DNA of 39,792 nucleotides from Aliiruegeria lutimaris (GTDB lineage Bacteria > Pseudomonadota > Alphaproteobacteria > Rhodobacterales > Rhodobacteraceae): the NCBI RefSeq assembly GCF_900099935.1, contig NZ_FNEK01000048.1, positions 1 through 39,792 of the forward strand, in the 5' to 3' direction. This document shows positions 24,107 to 32,361 of this stretch, piece after piece. The number at the start of each line of letters is the position of its first letter. The first letter of the stretch is position 1. The notes under the pieces are model-generated. The model made no database searches and was not told the origin of the DNA. It saw only the letters and a list, made by a program, of their open reading frames with translations. A program made the position numbers and the translations under genes.

Positions 24107-24823
24107 TCAATACCCGATCCTCTCAAGGATTAGCTCGATCATCGCGAGGATCTTCTCGGCGTTCCGGATGTCACCCTCAAGGCCTGCCTTGTCGGCTTCG
24201 TCCTCCGAGGTGTCGAACTCCTGTCGCAACCATTCCAGCTCCTGGACATATCCATCGCGGCGGGATGTCCACATCTCCAGTTCCGCGACCTGCTCCTTCG
24301 TCACCGGCCCTTCGATCCAGGCTTCCCCGGTCTTCATGTCGATCTTCACCTGGTCGGGATGCGGCTGGGGCGGCGACTGATCGGTGATGCCGAGCCGCTC
24401 GCGGCGTTCGAGCTCACGCTCCCAGTAGGCCTTGTACTCGTTCGCGATCTCGAGCCATTCGTCGGCCAACGCCCTGTTCTGGCTCTCGGTGCTCGTCAGC
24501 ATCTCGGCAAAAAGCCGCTGCGCCCGATGCTGGCCCTTGGCGGCGTTGACCGCCAGCGACCGCACGATCGCCTGCGCCATCGGCACGGTCACGTTGCGAT
24601 CACCGTCCCGAACGGTGATCTCGCGGTAGGCCTCGTCGAGGATGATGCCCTTGAGCCTCTCCTCGTTGAGCGCCGGCCGCTTGTTCTTCGAGCCTCGCGG
24701 ACGCCCCTTCGGATTGCCGGAGCGCCCCGCCTGGAACCGGGATGCCTCGGGCGGTTTGCCGTAACCAACCTCGTAGCCGGCCCCCGGCCGGGTCGCCGAC
24801 AGTTTCGTCTTGCGCTTGCTCAT
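24107..24823 (-). CDS. DUF5681 domain protein, phage-associated
   Basis: Start chosen at the ATG overlapping the methyltransferase stop (ATGA). 238 residues. EVGYGKPPEASRFQAGRSGN followed by PKGRPRGSKN is the diagnostic DUF5681 motif. That domain is commonly found beside terminase genes in prophages. The C-terminal ~100 residues are acidic and coiled-coil-like (RRDGYVQELEWLRQEFDTSE). No terminase follows; instead the next gene is a convergent recombinase, so the packaging module is incomplete or rearranged. Confidence 0.85.
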   Translation of the reverse strand: MSKRKTKLSATRPGAGYEVGYGKPPEASRFQAGRSGNPKGRPRGSKNKRPALNEERLKGIILDEAYREITVRDGDRNVTVPMAQAIVRSLAVNAAKGQHRAQRLFAEMLTSTESQNRALADEWLEIANEYKAYWERELERRERLGITDQSPPQPHPDQVKIDMKTGEAWIEGPVTKEQVAELEMWTSRRDGYVQELEWLRQEFDTSEDEADKAGLEGDIRNAEKILAMIELILERIGY

Positions 24824-26121
24824 TCCGCCGCCTCCAGCAGACCGCCGGTGCCGCTCCAGCCGCAGATCAGCCGTTCGGCCTCGTCCTTCGCATGGGCTTC
24901 CCAACGGGCGAGAATCCGGTCGCAATAGACCGGGTCCAGCTCGCAGAGATACCCCCGGCGCCCGGTCTTCTCGGCGGCGATCAATGTCGAGCCCGATCCG
25001 CCGAAGATATCGAGAACGATCTCGCCGCGCCCGGAGACATCGCGGATCGCATCTGCGATCATCTGCACCGGCTTCACCGTCGGGTGCAGCGACAGTTCCT
25101 CCATCCGCCCGGCCCGCATCGTGTTCACGCCGCGATACTGCCAGACATTGGTGCGGTAGCGCCCGTGCTGGCCCAGTTCGAACGTGTTGACATGCGGTGC
25201 GCTGCCCTTCTTGAAGACGAAGACCAGCTCGTGGCGGGATCGGTAGAAACTCCCCATGCCGTCATTGTCCTTGACCCAGACGACCAGGTTCTTCAGCTCG
25301 TCATAGACCGCCTGCCCCGCTTCCAGCATCTCCTCCACGTGACGCCAGTCCATGCAGAGAAAATGGATCGAGCCCTCCATGGCGTGATCGGAAAGGTTGC
25401 GAAGCGCGGAGGCCAGGAAGCGTGTGAGCTCGGGCTTGCTCATCTCGCCCGAGGCCATCGCGAATTCCCGGTGCTGCACCTTGCCGGAGTTGCCGACATG
25501 ACCATCGATCGGAACGTTGTAAGGTGGGTCCGAGAACACCATCCGCGCGACTTCGCCATCCATCAGGAGATCGACGTCCTTCCGGTCGAGCGCATCACCG
25601 CAGATGAGCCGGTGTCGCCCCAGCTGCCAGACATCGCCCGGATGCACGCGCCGCGGTGCGGCTTCCGGCACCACGTCATCTTCGGGATCTCCCGGCTCCT
25701 CCGGTGCGACCGCCTCCATGATCCCATCGATCTCCGGGATGCTGAAGCCGGTGATGCCGATATCGAAGTCGAGATCCGATGACATCAGCGCGCCAAGCTC
25801 GGCCGCCAGAAGATCCTCGTCCCAGCCGGCATTCAGTGGCAGCTTGTTGTCGGCGAGAACATAGGCCCGCTTCTCCTCCGCGCGCATGTGATCGAGCCGC
25901 AGGCAGGGCACCTCTCCCATGCCGAGCAGCTTCGCCGCCTCCACCCGGCCATGGCCGGCCAGGATCGTGTAACGCTCATCGATCAGCACCGGGTTGGTAA
26001 AGCCGAAGGTCTCGATGCTCTCGGCAATCTGCCGGACCTGCTTCTTCGAATGGGTCCGGGCATTCCGTGCCCAGGGCGTGAGATCGCCGATGGCGACGTA
26101 GATGATGTTCTGTCGGGGCAT
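24820..26121 (-). CDS. ParB-domain site-specific DNA methyltransferase
   Basis: 433 residues. Residues 10-95 are a ParB/Srx-like nuclease-type domain (NARTHSKKQVRQIAESIETF, LAGHGRVEAAKLLG). The methyltransferase follows with the DPPY catalytic motif at 198-201 and the AdoMet-binding FGGSG at 373-377; that order marks the beta class (N6-adenine or N4-cytosine). TVKPVQMIADAIRD precedes the AdoMet motif as usual. Such ParB-methylases are typical of phages and integrative elements and methylate DNA without a paired nuclease. AAGGAGGGCG lies before the ATG. It is divergent from the XRE gene. Confidence 0.92.
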   Translation of the reverse strand: MPRQNIIYVAIGDLTPWARNARTHSKKQVRQIAESIETFGFTNPVLIDERYTILAGHGRVEAAKLLGMGEVPCLRLDHMRAEEKRAYVLADNKLPLNAGWDEDLLAAELGALMSSDLDFDIGITGFSIPEIDGIMEAVAPEEPGDPEDDVVPEAAPRRVHPGDVWQLGRHRLICGDALDRKDVDLLMDGEVARMVFSDPPYNVPIDGHVGNSGKVQHREFAMASGEMSKPELTRFLASALRNLSDHAMEGSIHFLCMDWRHVEEMLEAGQAVYDELKNLVVWVKDNDGMGSFYRSRHELVFVFKKGSAPHVNTFELGQHGRYRTNVWQYRGVNTMRAGRMEELSLHPTVKPVQMIADAIRDVSGRGEIVLDIFGGSGSTLIAAEKTGRRGYLCELDPVYCDRILARWEAHAKDEAERLICGWSGTGGLLEAAE

Positions 26122-26174
26122 TGCGCCCTCCTTTTGGCAGCCGTTCGCCAGCGGAACCGCTCCACCGGCCTTAA

Positions 26175-26233
26175 CCGTAAGATTTATCTGCCGGTTGCAA
26201 TCGCGTCAATATCAGGCGTATACATCCGTAAGA
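26175..26233. promoter_or_regulatory. Direct CCGTAAGA repeats in the methylase/XRE divergent promoter
   Basis: CCGTAAGA occurs at 26175-26182 and 26226-26233 in the 132-base region between the two divergent genes; a third copy followed by T lies far away at 27808-27816. The pair could be operator half-sites for the XRE regulator encoded 20 bases on. Evidence is only repetition and position. Confidence 0.35.
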
Positions 26234-26253
26234 CGAATCAGACAGGAGGGAGC

Positions 26254-26583
26254 ATGGAGATCGGAGAACGACTGTTCAGCCTTCGACAGAAGACAGGCGA
26301 ATCCCTACAGCAGGTGGCCGACGCGGTGGGCGTCTCCAAGGCCCATATCTGGGAGCTGGAAAAGGGACGCAGCAAGAACCCCTCCTTTGAACTCGTGCGC
26401 AAGCTGGCAACGCACTACGGTGTGAGCATCGACGTGCTGACCGGAGAAGACATGGAACCTGGGCAGCGAGACATGCAGATCGAGCGGATCCACCGCAGCC
26501 TGGAAGACCTCTCCGAGCGCGACCGGGGCATCGTCGAGCAGATGGTCGCCTCGATGGCGGCGAAGAAAGCCGGAGACGCCTGA
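26254..26583 (+). CDS. XRE-family transcriptional regulator
   Basis: ATG preceded by GGAGGG. 109 residues. HTH_3 domain at 3-62: IGERLFSLRQKTGESLQQVA, DAVGVSKAHIWELEKGRSKN, FELVRKLATHYGVSIDVLTG. The C-terminal tail is helical (LEDLSERDRGIVEQMVASMA) and probably dimerises. It pairs with the ImmA/IrrE protease directly downstream, four bases on. In ICEBs1 and phages such pairs act as repressor plus anti-repressor protease controlling element induction. That role here is inference. Confidence 0.93.
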   Translation: MEIGERLFSLRQKTGESLQQVADAVGVSKAHIWELEKGRSKNPSFELVRKLATHYGVSIDVLTGEDMEPGQRDMQIERIHRSLEDLSERDRGIVEQMVASMAAKKAGDA

Positions 26584-26587
26584 CCTC

Positions 26588-27388
26588 TTGCATCTCGACC
26601 GGATCGACCTCGCCGACATCCATGAGCCCAGCCGTTTGGCTGCTGCGGTGCATGGCATGCTCGGACCAGTCGATGGCCCGGTCCCCGTGGACGATGTCGC
26701 CTGCGCCTTGGATATCCACGAGGTCCGGCTGGGCGGGTTCGACGGGTTTGAAGGGATGCTGCTGACCGACAGGGTCCGCAGTACCGGCGCCATCCTCGCC
26801 AACACCCGCAAAGATCGACGTCGTACCCGTTTCACCGTCGCGCATGAGTTGGGGCATTTCCTGATGGAGAGGCATGTCCTCTCGGACGGGACCGGCTTCA
26901 AATGCCAGGCGAAGGACCTTTGGGAGACCCGCGACGAAGAAGTGCACCTTCGGCAGGAAACCGAGGCGAACCGTTTTGCCATAGAGCTGCTGGCGCCGCC
27001 CGCCTTGTTCGATCCGCACCTGTCGACCGAACCAGACCTCCGGGATGCCCTGCACCTGCGCGGTCATCTCGACATCAGCCTCGAGGCAAGTGTCCGGCGG
27101 ATGATCGAACGCCGGCCCGAATGCCTTGCGGCAGTCTGGTCACACGAGGGCCGAGTGCGATACGTCGTCAGGGGAACCGGGTTTCCATACGTGCCCCTCC
27201 AAAAAGGCGATCATCTGCCGCGAGCGACCAAGGCTTTCCGGGTCATCGAGACTGCCCGACCGGAGGTCACCGACTCCACCGAAACCCCTTTCCGGGACTG
27301 GACACGCCAGCCGGCGCTCGAGCTGCTCGAGCAGACAAGGCTGGCGTCAAATGGCCATGCCGTCACGCTGCTCTGGGCAAGGCAATAG
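26588..27388 (+). CDS. ImmA/IrrE-family metalloprotease
   Basis: 266 residues from a TTG start four bases after the XRE stop; no later start precedes the conserved region except weaker Met23. Zinc-protease motif HELGH at 86-90 in TRFTVAHELGHFLMERHV, and a downstream EANRFAIELLAPP giving the third ligand Glu. Family members cleave partner repressors. The C-terminal half (AAVWSHEGRVRYVVRGTGFP onward) is an extra domain of unknown role. Because it is coupled to the XRE gene, the XRE protein is its probable substrate. Confidence 0.9.
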   Translation: MHLDRIDLADIHEPSRLAAAVHGMLGPVDGPVPVDDVACALDIHEVRLGGFDGFEGMLLTDRVRSTGAILANTRKDRRRTRFTVAHELGHFLMERHVLSDGTGFKCQAKDLWETRDEEVHLRQETEANRFAIELLAPPALFDPHLSTEPDLRDALHLRGHLDISLEASVRRMIERRPECLAAVWSHEGRVRYVVRGTGFPYVPLQKGDHLPRATKAFRVIETARPEVTDSTETPFRDWTRQPALELLEQTRLASNGHAVTLLWARQ

Positions 27389-27465
27389 GACGGCAACATC
27401 GACGAGCGAGGCGATCTGACCAGCTAAGGACAGCTCGGTTCCGCTGAAATCGCCACAAAAACGGA

Positions 27466-27659
27466 TTCCCTGTTCTGCCCGGATCGCTTCCCTGTTTGGT
27501 GGCAAAACTTCCCTGATCCCGAAAAGAAAATTCCCTGTTCCGGAAAGAACAGGGAAATCCTCGCAACCCATTGAAATAAAAATGCTATCCGGAGCAGATT
27601 CATCGGATTCCGCTTCTATACAGGCCAAACTAGCCGAAATTCCCTGTTTTTTCCCTGTA
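27466..27659. repeat. Cluster of TTCCCTGT repeats
   Basis: TTCCCTGT(T/A) occurs at 27466, 27488, 27531, 27640 and 27651, with a variant TTCCCTGA at 27509 and an inverted AACAGGGAA at 27548. The 27531 and 27548 copies form a perfect hairpin (27531-27556). The stretch 27389-27836 (448 bases) holds no other gene that I can support. It lies between the ImmA gene and the 3' end of tRNA-Ser, where integrase arm sites or an island border would be expected. Confidence 0.7.
27531..27556. terminator. Perfect 10-bp hairpin within the repeat cluster
   Basis: TTCCCTGTTC and GAACAGGGAA pair exactly around the loop CGGAAA. It is 143 bases after the ImmA stop. No T-run follows, so termination is uncertain; it may simply be two repeat units in opposite orientation. 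Confidence 0.35.
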
Positions 27660-27836
27660 AACCAGCGAAACGACCGCAAACCGACCCCGGCAAAAACCTC
27701 GACAGAGACGTTCAAGGGGCTTGTGCGCGAACGGTGCCGAAACAACCGTCTCTCCTCAGAAGGCGACGCGAGAAGCCGCGGGAATCGCGACACAATTCCC
27801 GATAGGTCCGTAAGATATTGGTGAGACTGGGGTGGC

Positions 27837-27926
27837 TGGCGGAGAGACAGGGATTCGAACCCTGGAGACGGTTCCCCGCCTACACACTTTCCAGGCGTGC
27901 GCCTTCGACCACTCGGCCACCTCTCC
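27837..27926 (-). tRNA. tRNA-Ser (GGA)
   Basis: Intact 90-base gene on the minus strand: acceptor GGAGAGG pairing with the 3' CTCTCC, D arm TGGCCGAGTGGTCGAAGGC, anticodon loop CTGGAAA (GGA, reads UCC/UCU), a long class II variable arm as expected for Ser, T arm AGGGTTCGAATCCCT, and an encoded CCA at 27837-27839. The 3' end faces the accessory block to the left; tRNA 3' ends are usual integration sites. Confidence 0.95.
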
Positions 27927-28065
27927 GGTGCGGGTGGGTTTATCCGCAACCGAAGGGAAGATGCAAGGGCCGATTTGTATGTTTTCGGTACATTTGTTTC
28001 AGCCTGCGGCATCGGTCCAAACCAGCCTGCACCGAGCCCGACACCGCGGCCTTCGAGAGGTGGTT

Positions 28066-28785
28066 TTATTCCTCCAGATGCAGGTTCACACGCCGGTTGC
28101 GAGCGCCCTTTTTCTCCACCTTGCCGAGCCGGATCTTCCCGATCTCACCGGTGGAGGCGACATGGGTGCCGCCACAGGGTTGCAGGTCCACCTGGTTGGA
28201 ATCGGTCCCTATCCGGACCAGCCGCACCCTGCCCTGTCCCATCGGCGGCATTACGGACATCGTTTTGACCAGACCGGGATTGGCCGCGAGTTCCTCATCG
28301 GTGATCCAGCTTTCGCTCACGGGCAGGTCGCGGTCGATCAGCGCCTGCAGGGCGGCCTGAACCGCCTCCTTGTCCTCCAGCGACTCCGGCATGTCGAAAT
28401 CGAGGCGTCCCTTTTCGACGCCTATGGAGCCGCCCGAAACCGGTAGCGGGATGACGACCGAGAGCAGGTGCAGCGCCGTGTGGACCCGCATATGCCGGTA
28501 GCGGCGGTCCCAATCGAGCGATTGACGCAGTTCGCAGCCAATGGGCGGCATGGGCGCGGGCTCGGCCGGCACGAGCACGATCTGCCCCTCCTCGCCCTTC
28601 ACCGTGGTGGCGATCTCCAGCATGTTGCCGTCCCAGTGCAGAGCGCCGCTGTCGCCCGGCTGGCCGCCACCCTGCGCATAGAAGATCGTGGCGTCGAGCA
28701 CGATCCCGCCCTCTGCCGTATGGGCCACTACCTTGCCCGTCGCCTCGCGCGCATAGGCGTCCTCGCGAAACAGCATGTCGGTCAT
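28066..28785 (-). CDS. alaX: AlaX-type alanyl-tRNA editing protein
   Basis: 239 residues. Trans-acting editing domain that hydrolyses mischarged tRNA-Ala. Metal-binding motifs are present: His102 and His106 in [12 protein letters not shown], and Cys204/His208 in QPCGGTHVA, the AlaRS-like Cxxx[16 protein letters not shown] is the family N-terminal signature. The start overlaps the mechanosensitive channel stop by ATGA, so it is translated from the cysK-mscS transcript. Confidence 0.92.
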   Translation of the reverse strand: MTDMLFREDAYAREATGKVVAHTAEGGIVLDATIFYAQGGGQPGDSGALHWDGNMLEIATTVKGEEGQIVLVPAEPAPMPPIGCELRQSLDWDRRYRHMRVHTALHLLSVVIPLPVSGGSIGVEKGRLDFDMPESLEDKEAVQAALQALIDRDLPVSESWITDEELAANPGLVKTMSVMPPMGQGRVRLVRIGTDSNQVDLQPCGGTHVASTGEIGKIRLGKVEKKGARNRRVNLHLEE

Positions 28786-31256
28786 GTCTCATCCTCCGTC
28801 GGGAATTCAGGGTCGGAATCGGGCCGGGGCGGCCCCATCGGCATAGGCGTACCTGCCGGTGGCGGCCGGTGGAGCGCCTCCGGGTTGCGCAACCAGATAT
28901 CGCGCTGTGCGAAGGGAATCTCGATCCCCTCCTGCGCGAAACGCTCGGCGATCTGGTGGTTGATTTCGCTGCGCGTTCCGAGCCCGAAATTGATGTCCCT
29001 CAGGACAACCCGCATCTCGAAATCGAGCGAATCCGCGCCAAACCCCTGGAAGACGATCATCGGGGGCGGATTGACGATGACCAGCGGATGGGCCTCGGCG
29101 ATTTCCTGCAGAATTTGTGAGACCTTGCGGGTGTCGGTCCCGTAGGCCACGCCCACCGGCAGGATCAGCCGCCCCGAGAGGTTGCCACGGGTCCAGTTCG
29201 TCACCTGTCCGGAGACGAAATCGGAATTGGGCACGATGACGTTATTGCGGTCGAAGGTCTCGACCGTCGTCGCGCGCACCGAGATCTTGCGCACCGTGCC
29301 CATCACGCCGCCGACCTCGATCCAGTCGCCCTCCGTCACCGGCCGTTCGATCAGCAGGATCAGACCGGAGACGAAATTCGACACGATATTCTGCAAGCCG
29401 AAACCGACACCAACCGAAAGCGCACCGGCAACAATGGCAAGGTTGCTCAGATCAAGCCCCGCAACCGAGACCGCGATCATGGCCGATAGGAAGATGCCAA
29501 GGTAGCCCAGCCCGGAAATGACGGCCTTTTGTCCGCCGGGGTCGATCCGCGTGCGCGGAAGAACCGACGCGCGCATGGCCGATTGCACCAGTCTGGTGGC
29601 CAGCATACCGCCCAAAAAGGCGATGGCGAAAACGAACAACACCGACAGGGAGACACGGGTGTCGCCGATCGTGAAACCTTCTTGAAGATGCACCCAGGCT
29701 TCCTCAAGGTCCGCCTTACGCACGCCCCAGACAAGCGCGATGAAAGGCAGCGCGATCACGATGAGCGCGAAGTTCACCAGAACCGGAAGCAGGCCTTCTT
29801 CGGACGCCTTCTGACGCCCGGTCAGCCAGTCGAACACGCCCATGGAGAGCTTCTGCAGAAAACTCACCGTCGCCAGGATGGCGAGCGTCAGCGAGGGCGA
29901 GAGAGACAGGAAAATCCCCGCTCGGGTGTAGCCGGCCATCGCTGCGAGCGGAGCGGCGACAGCGAAGACCATGCAGGCCCGCCCGGTCAGAAGAATCACG
30001 CGGCTGACGAAGCCACTCTCCTCCGCGTCCACGTCGACCACGTCTTCGGGCGTCCCGATTCCCTGCCGTTGCATGCCATGGGCGATCAGCAGTTTGGCCA
30101 ACCCGGCCAGGCAAATCGCTGCGAGTACGATCACCGGAAAGGCAAAGACGACCCCGGTTTCCGGCTCCAACGGAAGGAGGGACATCATTGTCTGGACAAA
30201 GATGGCGACCGCAAAAAGGACACCGAGGGCGGAGGAATAGAAGCGCCCGCGGACCCTCTGGTGCCGCGTCAATTCCAATGGCGTCGGCCATTTCTCCATC
30301 CGTGGAAATATCTGCTGGCCAAGCCAACGCGCCATGACAAAGGCCATGCCCATCTTGGGAACCGCGCCCAGCATACCTTCGCCGCTGGGCCCGAACATGC
30401 CCGTGGCCCGCAAGGCCGCCACGAACAGGATTGTGCCCAGCACCGGCAGGATAACTTGCCCCAGCGAGAGCAGCATCGCACCGACGAGTACCTTCTCTCC
30501 GCCGCCATGCAGCATCATCCAGTCGACCAAACGCCGGAACCAGAGGCGGCCACGGATCAACAACAGCAATGACAGACCTAGGAGAACCGCGATCTCCGGC
30601 AAATTCTTGCGGAACTCGGCCACGTCGGAACGGAGATGGGCGGACGTGCTCACTTCCGCGGACAGGATCCGCGATACCTTGTGCAGATCCTCCGCGGCAA
30701 TCAGGACGTGCGATGGCAGGATCGGGGAAGGGCCGCGCAGAAGCAGCTTTGCCTTCTGACGGGAGCGGATCAGGGAATCGATCCTCGAAATCAGACCGTT
30801 GGCCCGCGTATACGCCTCCTCGGCGGTCAGAACGGGTGCGTTCAAGCTGTTCAGTTCTTCCTGAAGCAGCTGCCGCCTTGCGGCGATTTCCTCGCTTTCA
30901 CTCATCCCCTCTTCGGGAACCGGCCCCAAGGCCTGGATTTGGCTACGAAGGGTGGCGATCCGGTCCGCGTCACGAGACTCTTCGACCTGAAACTGACTGC
31001 GCCATTTCACCAGATCGCGGCGGAGCGACTCGAAGGCCGCGTCGGAAGCCTGTTGACTGCTCAGTGAGTCCTCCGCACGCGCGGCGATCTTTTCCCATTC
31101 CGCATAGTCCTCGGCCGATATCCGGGCCTTCTCCGCTTCCTGCGCGGATGCCGGAGCGACCACGGACCAACCGCTCATTCCCGGGCCGGCGCCCGTTTCC
31201 ATCCACAGGGTGAACCACAGGAGCGCCGCACAGATCAGCGCGAGCCGAGAGCGCAT
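28782..31256 (-). CDS. MscS-type mechanosensitive channel with large periplasmic domain
   Basis: Start at the ATG four bases after the cysK stop with GAGGAG upstream; an ATG nine codons earlier lies inside cysK. 824 residues. Signal peptide to about ASAQ (~39), a coiled-coil periplasmic region (DUF3772-like, residues ~40-190), then about ten membrane helices, and a C-terminal MscS domain: VGVGFGLQNIVSNFVSGLIL, ERPVTEGDWIEVGGVMGTVR, NVIVPNSDFVSGQVTNW. It should open under membrane tension to release solutes at osmotic downshift. Operon with cysK before and alaX after. Confidence 0.92.
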   Translation of the reverse strand: MRSRLALICAALLWFTLWMETGAGPGMSGWSVVAPASAQEAEKARISAEDYAEWEKIAARAEDSLSSQQASDAAFESLRRDLVKWRSQFQVEESRDADRIATLRSQIQALGPVPEEGMSESEEIAARRQLLQEELNSLNAPVLTAEEAYTRANGLISRIDSLIRSRQKAKLLLRGPSPILPSHVLIAAEDLHKVSRILSAEVSTSAHLRSDVAEFRKNLPEIAVLLGLSLLLLIRGRLWFRRLVDWMMLHGGGEKVLVGAMLLSLGQVILPVLGTILFVAALRATGMFGPSGEGMLGAVPKMGMAFVMARWLGQQIFPRMEKWPTPLELTRHQRVRGRFYSSALGVLFAVAIFVQTMMSLLPLEPETGVVFAFPVIVLAAICLAGLAKLLIAHGMQRQGIGTPEDVVDVDAEESGFVSRVILLTGRACMVFAVAAPLAAMAGYTRAGIFLSLSPSLTLAILATVSFLQKLSMGVFDWLTGRQKASEEGLLPVLVNFALIVIALPFIALVWGVRKADLEEAWVHLQEGFTIGDTRVSLSVLFVFAIAFLGGMLATRLVQSAMRASVLPRTRIDPGGQKAVISGLGYLGIFLSAMIAVSVAGLDLSNLAIVAGALSVGVGFGLQNIVSNFVSGLILLIERPVTEGDWIEVGGVMGTVRKISVRATTVETFDRNNVIVPNSDFVSGQVTNWTRGNLSGRLILPVGVAYGTDTRKVSQILQEIAEAHPLVIVNPPPMIVFQGFGADSLDFEMRVVLRDINFGLGTRSEINHQIAERFAQEGIEIPFAQRDIWLRNPEALHRPPPAGTPMPMGPPRPDSDPEFPTEDET

Positions 31257-31260
31257 GCTG

Positions 31261-32298
31261 TTACTCCTCTGCCTCGAAAACATCCGGCAACGGGCGTTCG
31301 GCCCCGTCCAGCCAATGTGGCACCGGCAGCCCCTTGCCGCGCAGGAAGTCCGGATTGAACAGGCGCGACTGATAGCGGGTGCCGAAATCGCACAGCACCG
31401 TCACGATCCGGTGCCCCGGCCCCATTTCCCTGGCCATGCGGATCGCGCCGGCAATGTTGATGCCGGAGGAGCCGCCAAGGCAGAGGCCCTCGTGTTCCAG
31501 CAGGTCGAAGACGATCGGCAAGGCCTCGGAATCGGGGATGTTGAAGGACATGTCGGGCGTGAATCCTTCGAGATTCGCGGTGATGCGCCCCTGCCCGATC
31601 CCCTCGGAGATCGAGGACCCTTCGGCCTTCAGCTCTCCTGTCGTGTAGTAGGAATGCAGCGCCGCGCCGTCGGGATCGGCAAGCCCGATCTTGACGCCCT
31701 TGGGCTGTAGTGCCATCGCCACGCCCGCGAGCGTGCCGCCGGACCCGACCGCGCAGATGAAGCCATCGACTTCGCCGCCTGTCTGTTCCCAGATTTCCGG
31801 ACCGGTGCCCTCGATATGGGCCTGCCGGTTGGCGACGTTGTCGAACTGGTTGGCCCAGATCGCCCCATTGGGTTCGGTCTTGTTAAGTTCCTCCGCCAAT
31901 CGACCGGAATACCGAACAAAATTGTTCGGCTTGCGATAGGGCGCGGCCGGCACTTCGACCAGTTGTGCGCCGGCGACGCGCAGCATGTCCTTCTTTTCCT
32001 GGCTCTGCGTCTCGGGGATGACGATCACCGTCCGGAACCCCATCGACGCACCGACCAGCGCCAGCCCTATACCGGTATTGCCCGCCGTACCTTCCACGAT
32101 CGTGCCGCCGGGACGCAGCTGCCCGCGCGCGATGGCGTCGCGGATGATATAGAGCGCCGCGCGGTCCTTGACCGATTGTCCGGGATTCAGGAACTCCGCC
32201 TTGCCGAGGATCTCGCACCCCGTCGCCTCGCTCGCCGCGCGCAGCCGGATCAGCGGCGTGTTTCCGACGGCCGCTGCGAGATCTGTCTTGATGGTCAT
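31261..32298 (-). CDS. cysK: Cysteine synthase
   Basis: 345 residues, start at MTIKTDLAAAVGNTPLIRLR with GGGAGCG upstream. PLP enzyme making cysteine from O-acetylserine and sulfide. Schiff-base Lys44 in NPGQSVKDRAA, phosphate-binding GTAGNTGIGLA, VGSGGTLAGVA, and the GGSSGINIAGA loop. The protein is a little longer than E. coli CysK at the C-terminus. Its position downstream of trgB matches what I recall of the R. sphaeroides tellurite locus, where cysteine metabolism contributes to resistance. Confidence 0.93.
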   Translation of the reverse strand: MTIKTDLAAAVGNTPLIRLRAASEATGCEILGKAEFLNPGQSVKDRAALYIIRDAIARGQLRPGGTIVEGTAGNTGIGLALVGASMGFRTVIVIPETQSQEKKDMLRVAGAQLVEVPAAPYRKPNNFVRYSGRLAEELNKTEPNGAIWANQFDNVANRQAHIEGTGPEIWEQTGGEVDGFICAVGSGGTLAGVAMALQPKGVKIGLADPDGAALHSYYTTGELKAEGSSISEGIGQGRITANLEGFTPDMSFNIPDSEALPIVFDLLEHEGLCLGGSSGINIAGAIRMAREMGPGHRIVTVLCDFGTRYQSRLFNPDFLRGKGLPVPHWLDGAERPLPDVFEAEE

Positions 32299-32361
32299 GA
32301 AAAACGCTCCCTGGACTTGCTTCTCCCTTGCTAGCCCAGAGGTGGCGGGTGTCAACCAGCC

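Noticed and set aside
27466-27659. CRISPR array
   Set aside because: The repeat units are only 8-9 bases and the spacing is irregular; no cas genes are nearby.
27347-28012. Minus-strand 221-codon frame running through tRNA-Ser
   Set aside because: It translates the tRNA ([15 protein letters not shown]) and the TTCCCTGT repeats; no start with a ribosome site.
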